Assembly: GCA_029783825.1 (NCBI GenBank)
Contig: JAREIK010002450.1
Span: forward strand, 997,039 to 1,061,038
Direction of reading: 5' to 3'
Source: Sapria himalayana
Taxonomy: Eukaryota; Streptophyta; Magnoliopsida; Malpighiales; Rafflesiaceae
DNA: 64,000 nucleotides
Made by a program: the position numbers and the translations under genes. Of the stretch, positions 35,450 through 48,919 are shown piece after piece (positions within the stretch are counted from its first letter, which is position 1; each line of letters opens with the position of its first letter). The notes under the pieces were generated by a model, which did not search any database, was not told the origin of the DNA, and saw nothing but the letters and a program-made list of their open reading frames with translations.

Positions 35450-35520
35450 CATATATATTTGCATATATGCATATATATGTAACATATATTCATATTCAAA
35501 ATCATTTTCATATATATATA
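35085..35520. repeat. Compound microsatellite (ATTT, TG, TA)
   Basis: ATTT runs at 35085-35120, TG runs at 35258-35292 and a long TA run at 35391-35446. The overlapping open frames here are low-complexity artefacts. Confidence 0.9.
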
Positions 35521-36084
35521 TGCAGCTACATTAATTTCTATTATAACAATAAAACTCACAATAATTATTTAAAAATATAAAATACAATTATTAAGATAAT
35601 AAAATAATAATAATATAAGAAATAAAATACAATAAAAATAGAATTATGACTAGGTTACATTTCAAAGAGGATGAGCCTCCTTTAATAGAATAAATAATTA
35701 GAAATCTCAAATGATTTTTTGATGTGGATAAGATACGTTTCACCTACATACTTTTATATTACAATATATAAAGATTTTCAAAAAAGTTATTTTTTTTTTG
35801 AAAAATATGTGTTTTAGTATATCAAATACAAATTAATTAATTAAATATATTTTTTTCAAAAATTTAAAAAAATATATTAAAATTTAAAAATAAGTAAATT
35901 TTGATACACTGAAATGAGAAAACCCGATGTTGCCTTTCCATAGCACGTCCATACATTTGGGAAAAAAACATTAAAATTTAGTTTATCTGAATTTGATGCA
36001 ATTTAATTTCAATCATCGTATGTTATATTAAATAAAACTCTGCAACCATCCAGCTACATCAATAAGTTCAAGTAAGCTTTGGAA

Positions 36085-36278
36085 TATATATATGCACACA
36101 CGCACACACACATATATATACACACACATACATATATAAATATCCACACATACACACGCGCGTGCACACACTCATACTATATATATATATATACATATAT
36201 ACATACATACATATATATATATATATATGCACATGCATTCATATATATATGTATGTATGTATGTATATAAACATATTG
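36085..36278. repeat. (CA)n/(TA)n microsatellite left of CACTA element
   Basis: CACACA, TATATA and TATG runs right up to the left terminus of the CACTA element. The same kind of sequence resumes at 43924, so the element lies inside a microsatellite. Confidence 0.85.
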
Positions 36279-37689
36279 TACTACAAGAAAAGAAATAATT
36301 AGAAATGAAAATTTGAAACATCCAATTTTGTTTCTAAAATTAGGAATATAATTAAAATGGATTAGAAATTGAATTGACAAAACCACAAAAAATTAGACAC
36401 GGAAAAATTTCAGTCGCTAATTTGTGATGGATGTTTTATGAGTTTTTTAAATCCGTCTTTAATTACAATGTGAATTGGGATGCGAATATGCCTGCGTGAC
36501 ATTTAGCAATAGAAAATTATGAATTCATGTATTATTAATAATGGATTTCTTATCAATTTCTATATCTAGCGACGAAAATTATTTCCCTTGCTAAATTAGA
36601 AACGAAATTGCATATATATATATATATCTATCTATCTATATCTATATCTATCTATATATCTATTTGTTGTTGTATCATATAAAAATATTATCGACGAAAT
36701 AATATTTCATCGCTAAATTTCATTGCTAATTTGCAATAATTAATTTATCAAAGAACATTTCGAAACATCGAATATTTTTAGGGTTTTGGGGAATTTCATT
36801 TTGATTGTGATTTATTCCGAATAATTTGTCAATGACCTACCTCATTTTTTGATTGACGTACATTTAATCTATAATTGAGGTATAAAATTATGATTTTTAT
36901 TCTAGCCCATATGTATTGTATTCATGAATAATTGACATGCATTTTTTGATTTCATTTTGTGCATTTTGATGTTACATTTAATTTATTTTCATTTTTAACA
37001 TTTATATTGTATTCTATCTTATTATTTTGTTGAATAATTATAATTGTAATTGATAAATTATACATTTAATTTTTTTTTCTCATACTTGGATTTTTAAAAT
37101 TATTTTGTAACTTAATTAGTTTATGAATTTTTTTTTGCTTTTTGTTATTGACATTTTGTTATGATCACTATAATTGATTTGCCCCTTGTTTCCTTGCTAT
37201 GATCACATGAAATTTAAGAATTTTTAAAATAATAACTCATAATAATGGTACAACCTTAACAATAAATAGTTTATAATTATTATAACAAATACTAAAAGTT
37301 TATTTGTAATAGCAATAAAAATAGGGAAAAAATTATGACGGTAATATGATATGCGATTGGGATGGTGAAAAGTAACGAACAATTGTAAAACAAAAAAAAA
37401 ATCATAAGCTCATTTAAAAATTTATATAGTTGCTAAATCTATAATTCACTAAAGGTGCAATAAAATAAATAACACATTTTCTTTTGATAAATCTCTAAGA
37501 CATTGGAATAATCCGCATTATTTGATTTTAATCCAAAATTATCTAATAATGATTTTACTACAACTTATTTGTTAGATTAATGTAATGTCGTAAAAATGTT
37601 ACTATATTTTTTATTTTAAAAAGTTGTCTATCTATATTAATATACTAAAAAAAATTTTATGTTGTGTTACAAGAATGGAAAATATTATA

Positions 37690-40600
37690 TGACCTAGTCG
37701 TCAATGGATGAATATAAGAGTGAATGATGTGTTTTTGACTGATGAATTTGTAGAGGAAATTGAGGAGTTTATTACCTTTGTTGAAAAATTACCTAAATTT
37801 ATGGATAAAACAAAAATAAGATGATCATGCAATACTCATAAATGTCAAAACCATAGTTTCTATGATGTTGACACAATCTAATATCATATAGTAAAAAATG
37901 GATTTGTAAGAGGCTATTATGTTTGGTATAAATATGAAAAAATAATCGTGTCACAAATAACTAAATATTATGCACATAGATATATTGATTCAAATATTGT
38001 AATTGAATTAACAAATCCCAATTATGCATGTGAAGTAATTTTGAAGAATGTTATTGGTTCATTAAATTGGGATGTCTCTAACGATATACTAATATCATCA
38101 GCAAAATAATTTTATGAAATACTGAAGGCTTTAGAAGAAGAGATTTGAGAAGGTAATCCATATGATGACTCAAAGTTATTTGTTGTGGCTAGACTAATGA
38201 AATTAAATACAAAACATCATTTTCAGAAAGGTATTATGATGAAATATGTCATTTTTATTTTGATTTGTTACCAAAGAATAATGTCATGATAGATAATTTT
38301 TACGGCACAAAGAAGTTAATGTGAGGTTTGAGTTTGCTGGTGAAAAAAATACATTGTTGTATTAATGGCTGCTTGATATATTGTAAAATAGATAGTGAAA
38401 CAATTACATGTAATTTCTATAACTATCCTAGGTACAAAAGAAATACATTATGTAAAAGGTAGATAATAAATATTCATCACATAAATATGTATTATTTCTC
38501 ATTGACTCTTCATTTGCAAAGATTATTTGTATATGATGCTACAACTAATGACATGAGTTGGCATAAAGAACTTGTTATTGAAGATGGTGTGATGCGACAT
38601 TGCTCAGATTCTCTTTCTTGGAAATATTTTGATGATTATCATCCAGCTTTTACAGATAAAATTTGAAATGTTAGATTAAGATTGCACACAAATAAATCAC
38701 AACCATTTGGACAAACATGGCAACAATACTCTTCATGGCTAGTTATTATTATACCTTATAATTTACTTACATGGATGTGCATGAAAGATGAGTACATGTT
38801 TTTGTGTGTTATTGTGCCCGGTTAAAAAAATCCAAAAGACAAATTAGATGTTTTTCTATAGTTCCTTATAGTAGAGCTCAAAAATTTGTAGAATGATGAT
38901 GTCGAAACATATATATCTAGAAAGTAGAACTCAAAATGCAAGTAGCAATTTTGTGGACTATAAGTGACTTTCCTACATATTCAATATTGTTAGGATGAAG
39001 TACTGTAGGAATATTAGCTTGTCATTTTTATATGGAGGACTTAGATGTATTTTATCTGAACAAAGGAGGAAAGATTTCTTGATTTGATAATCACAATAAA
39101 TTCTTATACGTGGAACATCCATTTCGGATAAACATTAATGTATTTAAGAAAGACCATAAAGTCATTAAAAGTGCACAACCTTTGATGTTAGGTGACAAAA
39201 TATTAGAAGCAATTAATTATCTTAGGTGCAAAAATGTTATGGATATTAATGTAGATTGCATAAATATGCAAATTTCAATGAATTATCACTATAATTAGAA
39301 GAAAAAAAGTATCTTTGGGATTTACCTTATTGGAAAATCAATCTTATTAGACACAACTTAGACTTGATGCATATTGAGAAGAATTTTTTTGATAATATTT
39401 TTAATATAATAATGAATGTGGAAGGAAAAATAAAATATAATGCCAAATCAAAAGAGTATTTGAATCCATGATGTGATGTAGACTTGAGAATATTTTTCCT
39501 CCTAGTTTCTTTGACTCAATAGAACATCTCATGGTCCACTTACCTTATGAATCCATGATAGTAGGCCTTGTGCAATACAGATGGATGTATCGATTTGAGA
39601 GGTAATATATTTTCATTTGTTAATCTAAAAATTGTAATCAAACTACAAAATATTTTTTGTTCTAATATATATCTATTTCAAATATCTTAGAAAATTAAAA
39701 AATAATGTTCGAAATAAAACCATAGTCAAATGATTGATTTTCAATACCTACTTGGTTGAAGAGGCTTTGACATTTTGTGTGTACTATTGTTGGCCAAAAT
39801 TATATAATTGGCATAACAAATAATCACCAAATAATATAAATGGCATCGGGTGTGGATCAAAAAAAAATAATATGTTTTCTATTGTTAGACATGCGAGTGT
39901 ATCATTTGGTAGCAACATCAAGATATTTTTTGGATGACCTAGAATATCATGCTGCACACACATATATTTTGTTGAACTGCGAGGAAGTTACATCTTATAT
40001 TGAGTAAGATTTATAATAATTTCATATTCTTATTTATTTGTTATTGTATATGATACTGCATTTTTATAATTCAAAATATCTTAAATGTTGTTTTTGGAAA
40101 ATATTTGCTTAGGAATAAAGGAAAATGGAACCTCACATTGATGATGCTTCAATTGATGCAAAACTTAAAAAAGATTTTGTGAATTAATTTGAAAAATCTG
40201 TTAGTATATAACTTATCATTCTTGGTTCTAAATATGTACATACAATATTATATATGTATGCTTTTTCTTTATCATTTTGTAGGTACAATTTCCTTCATCA
40301 AATATTTGTAATAAACAAATGAAGGATCTTGCAAATGGACTATAATCCTCTTAATTTAGAAATTAAGAGGATAATTATGTTTAATTGTGAACAGTATGAT
40401 CCTATTCTAAATATCTGCACTAGAATTCATTATTAATACAACCTTATTGATGTGCACCATAAAAAATATTATTGTAAGTATGAGCTATTTATTTTTATGG
40501 TATAATCTAAACAAGTATGTTACGCCACTTATCCAACCACAAGAAGAAATCTGTGTCACTGATGGGCAATATGTAAAATAAAACATATATCAGTTATTAA

Positions 40601-40860
40601 AGTTGTTGAAAAAGATGTTATTGTCACTTCAATGTGTGTATTAGTATTTCAAGTGAATAATATGAAACTTCAATCAATCATTAGTGGGACATATGATGGG
40701 CTTCAAACATTATTTAGTAAGGTGAAAATTATTTGGACATTAATGATGGCCATGTTGAATAAGTTAATGAGGAGAAATTAATTATAAAATCAGATGATAA
40801 TGAATATGTAGATAGAGATGATTTGTTAGAAATTTCTAATAATAACTAAAAATTCATTGA
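37690..40860 (+). pseudogene. CACTA transposase (Tnp2 / TnpD type), decayed
   Basis: Domain order matches plant CACTA transposases. The transposase-associated domain is at 37700-37940, with LTDEFVEEIEEFI and FVRGYYVWYKYE. Transposase_21 spans about 38150-39430, with DSKLFVVARLMKLN, SDFPTYSML, CHFYMEDLDVF and an open piece at 39110-39298, then HIEKNFFDNIFN. A DUF4218-type region follows (FFDSIEHLMVHLPYES, 39508-39560; AYRW/QYRWMYRFE after it). A DUF4216-type tail is near 40390-40700. Stop codons, lost Cys residues in the zinc-like motif (near 37825) and frameshifts are spread throughout. Confidence 0.85.
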
Positions 40861-41039
40861 CTATCTTATTATTTTGTCATTCTCATTTTGTGATAATTGT
40901 AATGTAGATGTTAAATAAAAATATTTTAATTGCTTTTTTTTAATGTTAATATGCTTATCATTATATTTTATTATGATATTTACATAACTTATTTTTATTG
41001 CCTCTATATATTTTGATATTTACATAACTTGATTTAGGT

Positions 41040-43310
41040 ATGAGAGTTAATCATTCAAGTGGTTGAAGATCTCAACATGTGAGGAGTGACAAAGGAAGTT
41101 AAACAATAGTTAGTGGGGAGGTAATATACTTGTATTTAGTGATGAAAATACTAAAAATGTTTCTCTACATCTCCTACATGTATGAAGAAAACTTTGGCAT
41201 CACATCATTATGACATACATGAATTTATTGTCATAGATTTTCCATCTTCATCTCATTTTGCACCAAAAAATACTAATAGTTATATCCCACCTATCTTTGG
41301 AGACCCATGCATTGGTACTATAGCAGCGATATTGGCAGGATATTCATAGTCCATAATCTGCATGCCTTGTTATGAAAAAATTTTTATTCAGCCCACAAAT
41401 GACAATAAATAGTATATAGCTTTCATAAATTTATTACATGCATTCATTATCAATTTTCATTTTTTTTTTGTTTTAATTAAATATAAATTAATATGTGAAT
41501 CAAATTATAAGTATATTAAAATATTTGAATTTTGGTATTTTAAAATAATAACAACGTAAGATATTGCTACTTATGGAACATTAACATTTAGAATTAAAAT
41601 GATTTTTTTTACAAAGTTTTAGATGATAAATATAAATGAAATAAATTCAAACTTAGTGGTAACAAAATTCATGTATTTTATTTATATGTATTTCTATGTG
41701 TTGATGTTAAATTGTTTACTGGTTTATTCATTATGCTTCTCATATAATCGAGAAGATATTTATGGAGAAACTAGTTGGGAATGATATAAAGTGGAGCAAA
41801 GTGCCTCTAAGTATGAAAGAATTTTATTGGGATGAATTTGATGTATATTATTCATGCATTTATTTGTTTTTTAATTTGATCTAATATGATTTACTCTTAA
41901 AATACATGCATTACTAAGTATTATTATTTTATTTGGTTTTAACAGAAAAAGTACAAATTAATAATACTATGGTGATCTCAATGAAGGATACAATGAAACA
42001 TATAGTAAGTGTGAGATACAATGACAAGCTTGACAAATAGAGAAAAAAGTATAGTAAAGATGTAAAGCCTAATAGTATCCCCTTAGTGTTTGGATAAAGT
42101 GGTGGGAATACTAGAATATCGAGGAGTTCAAGGCATTATCCTAGATAGCCTCACACAATCGTCGATTAGAGAAAACAAGTGAAGGATAGTATATTCAAAA
42201 CATATTGGAGATTCAAATGTGACCTACCAACATTTAGTATATTTGGTATAATTATGTTTTATTTTTTGTTATTATTTTATATTTTTAGATACAAAAAGAT
42301 AATATTTATGTGATAATGAATGATGTGCCTTAATAGAAACTAATATTTATATAAAAGAGGCTGAGTTGAGATGCCCACAAATGCCATTTGAGGGTTTCAA
42401 GCAAATGCACAAGATGAATGATGGATCATGTGTGAATAAGCACTCAAATGATATAAATGTTAGTTTCTCATTTTGTACTTGTAGTTTCATTTGATAATTA
42501 CAAATAATACAATAAAAAAATTTGTAATAGTTGATTATTTGGCATCAACTATAAATTAAATGCAAACTCAAGTATAATTTTTTATCATAACAGATGATTT
42601 ATTATTTATGAACTCATTAAATATAATGACTAATTTTGTTTTAATTTTATGTTATAGTGTAAGAAGATAGTTTTTTGTGCTAGTATAAAATTTCATTTAA
42701 TATATTAATTGATGAGTTATGTTGTATTTTAACAATTATAGGTAGCTGTGGAAAATATAGTTGTAATTGCTTCACAATTGATAGATCATTCTATAGAGGT
42801 GCAACATATTGATGTTAAGCATATTTACCTTTAGGTTGTTGGAGTGTAGCTGAAAAAATAGTGAATGTGTGGTTTTGGTACCCATGCATCTATATTTTAT
42901 CCAGGTTTTGTTTGGAGTTCTTCATCATCATCTTCCAATTATAATAATATATTTTATGAGAGGTTACATGAGGAGATACAAGAAGTTCAGTATACATTAC
43001 AAAGGAAAAAATGAGGAGATGCAACAAAAGAATGAAGAGATGCAAAAAAAGAATGAAGAAATGCAAAAGGAAATTAAAGAAATGCAGAAAAGAGAGGCTG
43101 AAAGATTGAAAAGAGAGGTTGAAAGATTGAAACGAGAGGATGAAATAATCAAAAGAGATAAAGAAATGAAACAAAAGATTTTGAAGATGGAAAAAATAAT
43201 GTAGAAGTTGATAAAGGCATCATCTATTTTTCATCATTCTGAAGAGAATCTATCCAGAACTCCAAAGGAGAAGACTCATCATGAGAATGACTCGTAGTTA
43301 TTTGCAATAT
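41040..43310 (+). pseudogene. CACTA second gene (TNP1-like, Transposase_24 type), decayed
   Basis: Remains at 41760-41850 (KLVGNDIKWSKVPLSMKEFY) and, after a possible intron ending TTTTAACAG at 41945, 41947-42230 (RYNDKLDK, SGGNTRISRSSRHY). AELRCPQMPFEGFKQMHKMN follows at about 42360. These follow the plant Transposase_24 layout. A Glu/Lys-rich coiled coil (42970-43200) ends the gene. By family knowledge this class of protein binds the subterminal repeats and assists transposition. Several stops are present. Confidence 0.65.
42869..43204 (+). other. Coiled-coil segment of the CACTA second gene
   Basis: Open for 111 codons. From about residue 45 it is a run of KNEEMQ repeats, then REAERLKRE and VERLKREDEI, a clear heptad-rich coiled coil lacking Pro and Gly. 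This is the usual C-terminal end of the second protein of plant CACTA elements. The first 40 codons, rich in aromatic residues, are probably not part of it. Confidence 0.6.
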
Positions 43311-43923
43311 GTTATAAATTTTTGCAATGTATGTTTTTTATCTAAATTTATGGTTTTTGTGTTGATATTTTTAATTTGGTTATAAATCATGTATTGAAAT
43401 TTATGGATATTTATGTTTGTTATCTGACATTTTATTCTATAGTGGAGGTTATGTGAATGTCATTTGATGAATAATATGTAGATGTGCTTATTTTGTTATA
43501 GGTTATATAATTTATATATGTAATTATATATTGTATACAACATTTTGAAATTGCACAAATGGAACTAATTCTTATTACAAACAATTGAAATGGAATTTTT
43601 CATTTCTAAATCCGTTTCTAAATAGAAATAGATTTATGTATTTTTTGATAATCCATTACTCATTTAGAAATGGATAATATGTTTCTATTTTTTTCATCAC
43701 AAAATTAGCGATGAAATCCATGATCCCTTTGTCGTTGTAATATTTAGTGATAAAATTTTCCTTCGTTATTTATAGAAATGTCATTGGGTAATCCATTTCT
43801 AAAATTTAAAGAGGATCATTATAGAAATGAATTCTTTTCATTTCTAAATTCATTGCTATGGTTAAGTAGCGACATAATTATAAATAGAATAGGGTATTTC
43901 TGATTCCGTCTTTTCTTGTAGTG

Positions 43924-44070
43924 TTATATATAGATAAACATATACACACATGCACATATATATACATACACACATACTTACATACACACAGACACACACA
44001 TATATACATATACACACGCATAGATACACACACACACACATATACACAATTACACATATATATACACACA
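43924..44070. repeat. (CA)n/(TA)n microsatellite between CACTA and hAT elements
   Basis: CACACA/TATATA compound repeat of about 150 bp. It continues the tract seen at 36085-36278 and is in turn cut by the hAT element at 44071. Frames over it are artefacts. Confidence 0.85.
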
Positions 44071-47000
44071 TTGAGGTGTCAACAAGGTTGGGCAACCTTG
44101 GCACTGCACACACACACTGCACAATATAGTATGGCCATGTTTGGCCCAACATGGCATGGTCCAAAATTGGGCCTAGTCCTGTATTATTTTGGCCCATGGC
44201 ACAACTTGTGCATTCATGCTATGCTGGACCGGGGTGAGTCATTCTATGGGCATGGTTCATGTTCCTGGGATCTTGAGACCTGCTATAGTATGGTCATGGG
44301 TCATAGGTCAAATCTCGTTAGGTGATTGCCTAATGGGATGGTTTTTTTAAATCAACCACAGTCCACATAAGTCGGATATTACTTTGGTGGTCATTCACAA
44401 TTGGGCACCCATGCGTCTTATGTCGCTCGATGCTCATTGTGTTTTCAAGCAATGTGCTCTGACTGGGACATCGATAGTTCATGCCTATCATTGTTCATGT
44501 CGGCCCATTTAATTAAAAAAAGATTTAAAATTTAATGTTAGTTTAAAGTAGTTGTCAGATTGATTACAATATCTACTATAGCAAGAATCTGATAGTTGTT
44601 GTGGTTTTGGATATTTTATAACCTAAATGTGCTCTAACTCTCTTGATTCTAACTCTTTCTCCGGTCTCTCTTTTATAATATAAATATTATATATACTATT
44701 TTTTTTATCTCAATTTACATTCTATGCTTACACATACAAGATAGATGATTCATGGTGGTGTGGGTATATTTGTGCAATACTACAACTTACTTACCTTTAG
44801 GTTAGAATTTACAATAAGGTGGTCTGTTTTACATTACTAGTTTTTTTGTTATAGTGCTAGTTTGTGAGTTTTTTTTAGGTATTATTTATTTTAAAAATTT
44901 AAATAATAAAAAAATGTCATATACTAAATTTAATAATATTGAGTATGATATTGACGTAGATGTAAATAATAATTATAACCCTACTGAAAGATCCGATGTG
45001 GAAATTATATTTTCTTCAATGGCCTCAACTCAAACTCATATGTCACCTAAAAAATAAAAAATTAGACAAAATTTTAGTAGTATGGATGTACTTTAAAATA
45101 ATAAAAACTATAAATTCTAGGGTTGTCAATGAAGAATTAGTATATTATATATATTGTCAAAAGATATATGCATGTAGGAGTATATGTAGAAGTATGCACC
45201 TAAAGAGACATGCAAATCAATGCACCAAAACATATGATGCATGAAATCCTAGGCAAACCTAACTTAATGGTAGGGTCTTTCAAGTTGGATCAAATTTAGC
45301 TTCGTTGACCTCTTTCATATACCATACTAATTTTGGGAGGGAAGGAATGACCAAACTAATTATGATCATGAGTCTCCCAATTAGATTTTTGGAGAATCTT
45401 ATGGTTGTTAGTATTATGTAGACCTACTTCCAATCTACTTATCATAGGATTTCTGGTCTAGATGTAGGAATGTCATAATAAAATATTATAAGTTAGAAAA
45501 ATAATTAATAATTAATGAATTTAAGAAATAAAGTAGAGTAGTATCAATGATGTCTGATATATGGACATGTTGCAATGATGCATCATATGCATGCCTTATT
45601 GCCTACTACGTAGACTCTAAATAGAAATTTAATAATAAAATATTAGGATTTCTTAATATTTTCCAACCTCATGATAACCCAGTCATATATGAGTGCATGA
45701 CATGGATCTTTGGAAAATATGAAATTTAAAATAAAATATTTAGCATAACTTTCAACAATGCTTCTAATAATGGAGTGACTATTAGTATGTTTGTTAGGAC
45801 TATTAAAGATAGGTCATTACATGAGATATTTCATGTTAATTGCATGTGTCACACTAGAAAAAAAAAATTTACTAAAAAACCTTATGATCCTTAGCAAATA
45901 ATAGAAGTTTAGTATTCTATGTTTATCTGCAGGGCTAAAAAAGAAAAAAATTCAAATGCATGTGAGATGTCTTTAGAATTATATCTACTTTATGTTGGAA
46001 TCTTGTATTTGTTAGTAACATGTGATATCTGACTACATTAATAGTAAAAGTAATGTGCTTATTATTGATGACTTAGATTGGGGTACAAAAAGTTCATTTA
46101 TAAATTTTTTAAAAATTTTATGACACAATTAACATGTGTTTGACTATGTACACTCTCATCATTTGAATTATACTTAGGTTTATATATATTATTACTAGCA
46201 TATTTAGCAAGTATAGAGGTCACCATATATTTAATATCATGGCTTTTGAGATAAAAACCAAGTATTTTAAATACTAGTCTTCCATTCCAATTATATATTA
46301 TTTTGCTGCCTCTATGGATCTAGGGTTAAGGTGGAAAATGCAGAAAATATTTTGACATACATATCCATGAGTATGAACCAAGTACACCAACCTAAAGGGT
46401 TTATTCATGAAAAAATAACTACTTGTTTTCATATTATTATACTAGGTATGGTAGTTACAGTCATGCTTTGAGTATTGACATGGATACTATATTTAGAGAC
46501 AATGAATTCTCCATTTAGTTAGTTAGCGACAAATGATAGGGTAGTCTATTGAATAGAAGTGAGCTATCTTGATATTTATATACTAATTACTACTTCATCC
46601 AATCACATGATGATAATAAGATTTTGGATATTTTGCTATGGTAAAAATAATATGAATACACATATCCCATGCTATCTAGGTTGACACATGATTTTATGAC
46701 CCCTTCGATGCCTAGCATAGCATCGGAGTATATTTTTCATGTGGTAGCTACTATCATTTCATATATATGATTGAGATTACGAACAAATATTATAGAGGCA
46801 CTTGCATATATGGACTAAGAAGATTTGAGGTTGATCATTCAAGATAAGACACAAGAGATGATATTGGATGATGATTCATGATACATGGAGATCGAGAATA
46901 TTGAGGATAATAGCAACATTTTCAGATGTATTCATAATGATGATGATCTATATCTCTATATGCAGTATCATAATGTAGACACACATTGATCATTGATGAT

Positions 47001-47394
47001 TCTTGATTCATGTGGTACTTATATTATGCTATAGTGCTATTGCTTATTTAATTTTTCCATTTTATTTTTTATTTTGATTTATGCACTATTATCAATTGAT
47101 GTATATAATATGTATTGTTTTAAAATATTGGATTGGATTGTACTTGGCAGTTTTATCATTTTAAATTTTGATGCTTTTTTTTTAAATTTTATTTATGTAT
47201 TAATCTTTTAATTTAAATAAAATTAATAAAATCAATAAAATCATAAATCATATTAGGGCAAAAAAAGACTAGTTCGTGCTGGCTTAAACTAGCCTACTCT
47301 GGCCCAAACTAGCACGACTCACTCTAGGCCCAGCAAGGCCATACCATACTAAAATAGGTCATGCCATCATGACATAGTCAATTTGACACCTTTA
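44071..47394 (+). mobile_element. hAT element (Ac type), 3.3 kb, both ends present
   Basis: Left terminus TTGAGGTGTCAA at 44071 and right terminus TTTGACACCTTTA ending at 47394. The flanks are TACACACA (44063-44070) and CACACACA (47395-47402), seven of eight matching; this fits an 8-bp hAT duplication but is weakened by the CA repeat. The interior has GC-rich 5' subterminal DNA (44080-44480), a decayed transposase, then 3' subterminal DNA (47270-47380). It is the most complete hAT in the window. Confidence 0.82.
44910..46870 (+). pseudogene. Ac-type hAT transposase with BED finger, decayed
   Basis: From ATG near 44914 an acidic Asn-rich N-terminus is followed, after a frameshift, by a BED-type finger (VWMYFKIIK, then YIYCQK, MHLKRHANQC at 45185-45230). 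One of the paired Cys positions is not Cys, so the finger is probably already damaged. After the finger come GSNLASLTSFIYHT and TKLIMIMSLPIRFLE near 45290-45390. Region 45600-46260 aligns with the other copies. The C-terminal remains at 46490-46840 align with 26.95-27.3 kb. Multiple stops and frameshifts; no product expected. Confidence 0.75.
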
Positions 47395-47445
47395 CACACA
47401 CACACACACACACACAAGTGTGTGTGTGTGTGTGTGTGTGTTCAT
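47395..47445. repeat. (CA)n then (TG)n microsatellite
   Basis: CACACA run to 47416, then AAG, then a TGTGTG run to 47441. The two arms are inverted and could form a hairpin. It is the right-hand continuation of the tract cut by the hAT. Confidence 0.9.
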
Positions 47446-47461
47446 CTATATATAAATATAA

Positions 47462-47525
47462 TCGCTGTAGTTAATTAAAAACAATTTGAATATGGGTTCG
47501 AATCCTATTGAGATGACACATTTTT
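47462..47525 (+). other. Possible SINE head fragment (B-box)
   Basis: GGGTTCGAATCC at 47494-47505 is a full polymerase III B-box, about 20 bases after GTAGTTAATTAAAAAC, a worn A-box-like stretch. No 3' body, tail or duplication was found. It may be the broken head of a SINE or a chance match. Confidence 0.3.
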
Positions 47526-48100
47526 TTATTTTTTAAATGTGTTGAAGTGTTATGGCGGGGCAAAATTAGGTTTCCTTTTTTAGTACACCAAATATAATTA
47601 TTATATGTTTTTGTGCACCTTTTTTTATTTTGAAAAAAAAAAGTGATTTTTTTAATTCTCTCTCTTATTTTTGTGTTTGGTACACTAAAACACTTATCCC
47701 CCTTATATTTTTACACGTAAGGTGCTTGCATGTATTTTTTAATGCCATGGTAGTTTTTTTAATGTTACCATGGATGCAAGAGCCCTAGATTTGAATTGAT
47801 GTATTTTAATGCATAAAAATATAAATATCTTTCAATTTGATACACCAAATCATGTAAAAAGAAATTATTGAACTCAAAACATAAATTCTTTCGACCTGGG
47901 ATACTCAAATGTAATTTTCCCATAAAATAATACTTATGTTTTGAATACTTTTTTTTTGTTTGATGAGATGTGCACTAAATTCAAATTTATGTACATTTCA
48001 TGCATTCAAATAAATCAACCAAAAATATATTTTACCACATCTATATCAGCAATTCAGCATATATAACATCATAAAAAATGCAAAAAAATTTGTGTGCGTC
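47526..48100. other. Unassigned AT-rich DNA
   Basis: No gene or repeat recognised. Confidence 0.6.
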
Positions 48101-48210
48101 TATAGACATGATATATATATATATATAATATACTTAGTACCCACACACACATATGTACTATGTATCTATAATTGTTATATATATAGTATTTTCAAACATA
48201 AAATGGTGTG

Positions 48211-48265
<55 letters not shown>

Positions 48266-48693
48266 TTTTAAAACATTATATTCCAATATATATAATGTTA
48301 TAATGTTATATATTTGAATATATACGACATTATAACATTATATATAGATATGTGTTATATTTGAATATATAACATTACATATATATCACTTTATATTCAA
48401 ATATCTATACATATAACATATTAATGTTATATCTTTGGGGAGCTACAATAATTAAGCTTAGCTAGCATCATGCTTGTAGTAAAAGATATCATATTGACTT
48501 GGCTTTGGAGAAGTTTCTTCATGGACAATGCTACCTTAAATCTTTTGTTAGTCTTTGTCATTATATACAATATATATATATATATAAAATATTATGTATT
48601 TGAATATGTAGATAACATTATATATATATATATATACAATGTTATCATGTTATATATTCAAATATATATCAAGTTATAATGTATATATAGATA

Positions 48694-48746
<53 letters not shown>

Positions 48747-48870
48747 ATATATAACATCATAATGTTATATATAGATATTTGAATTTAAAGTTATATATAC
48801 ATAATATTATATATTCAAATATTTAACATTATATATAACATTTTATATAAGTCACGCAAACATAATATTT
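48101..48870. repeat. TA-rich satellite-like tract
   Basis: Long (TA)n runs at 48205-48260 and 48691-48740, with TAACATTATA, AATGTTATA and TTGAATATAT words repeated between them in both orientations. The 69-codon frame at 48470-48679 is low complexity. Confidence 0.85.
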
Positions 48871-48919
48871 TGATTATTACAACAATATTACTCTTAAAAT
48901 GTCAAAATTCATATATAAT

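Larger units (their letters stand above)
34883..36278 (-). promoter_or_regulatory. Upstream region of PP2-A13-like gene
   Basis: About 1.4 kb separates the start codon from the CACTA element. The first 170 bp are moderately GC-rich (CTCTCGGCAGG, GAGCGGACACGACCGCAC), as in a plant 5' leader or core promoter. No TATA box can be chosen with confidence because ATTTATTT and TATATA repeats follow at 35085-35500 and 36080-36278. The transcription start is unknown. Confidence 0.4.
36279..43923 (+). mobile_element. CACTA (En/Spm) transposon, 7.6 kb
   Basis: Left terminus TACTACAAGAAAAG (first base changed from the usual C) and right terminus, reversed, CACTACAAGAAAAG. The 3-bp flanks are TTG and TTA, close to the expected 3-bp duplication. 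Subterminal regions carry repeated AGAAATG, TTTCTAAAT and TCGCTAATTT words in both orientations (36300-36780, 43580-43880). The interior has the usual gene order on the plus strand: a Tnp2-type transposase followed by a second, TNP1-like gene. Both are interrupted, so the element is structurally full length but inactive. Confidence 0.88.

Noticed and set aside
35166..36386. Tyr/Ile/His-rich frames on both strands upstream of the F-box gene
   Set aside because: TA and CA microsatellite artefacts without any domain.
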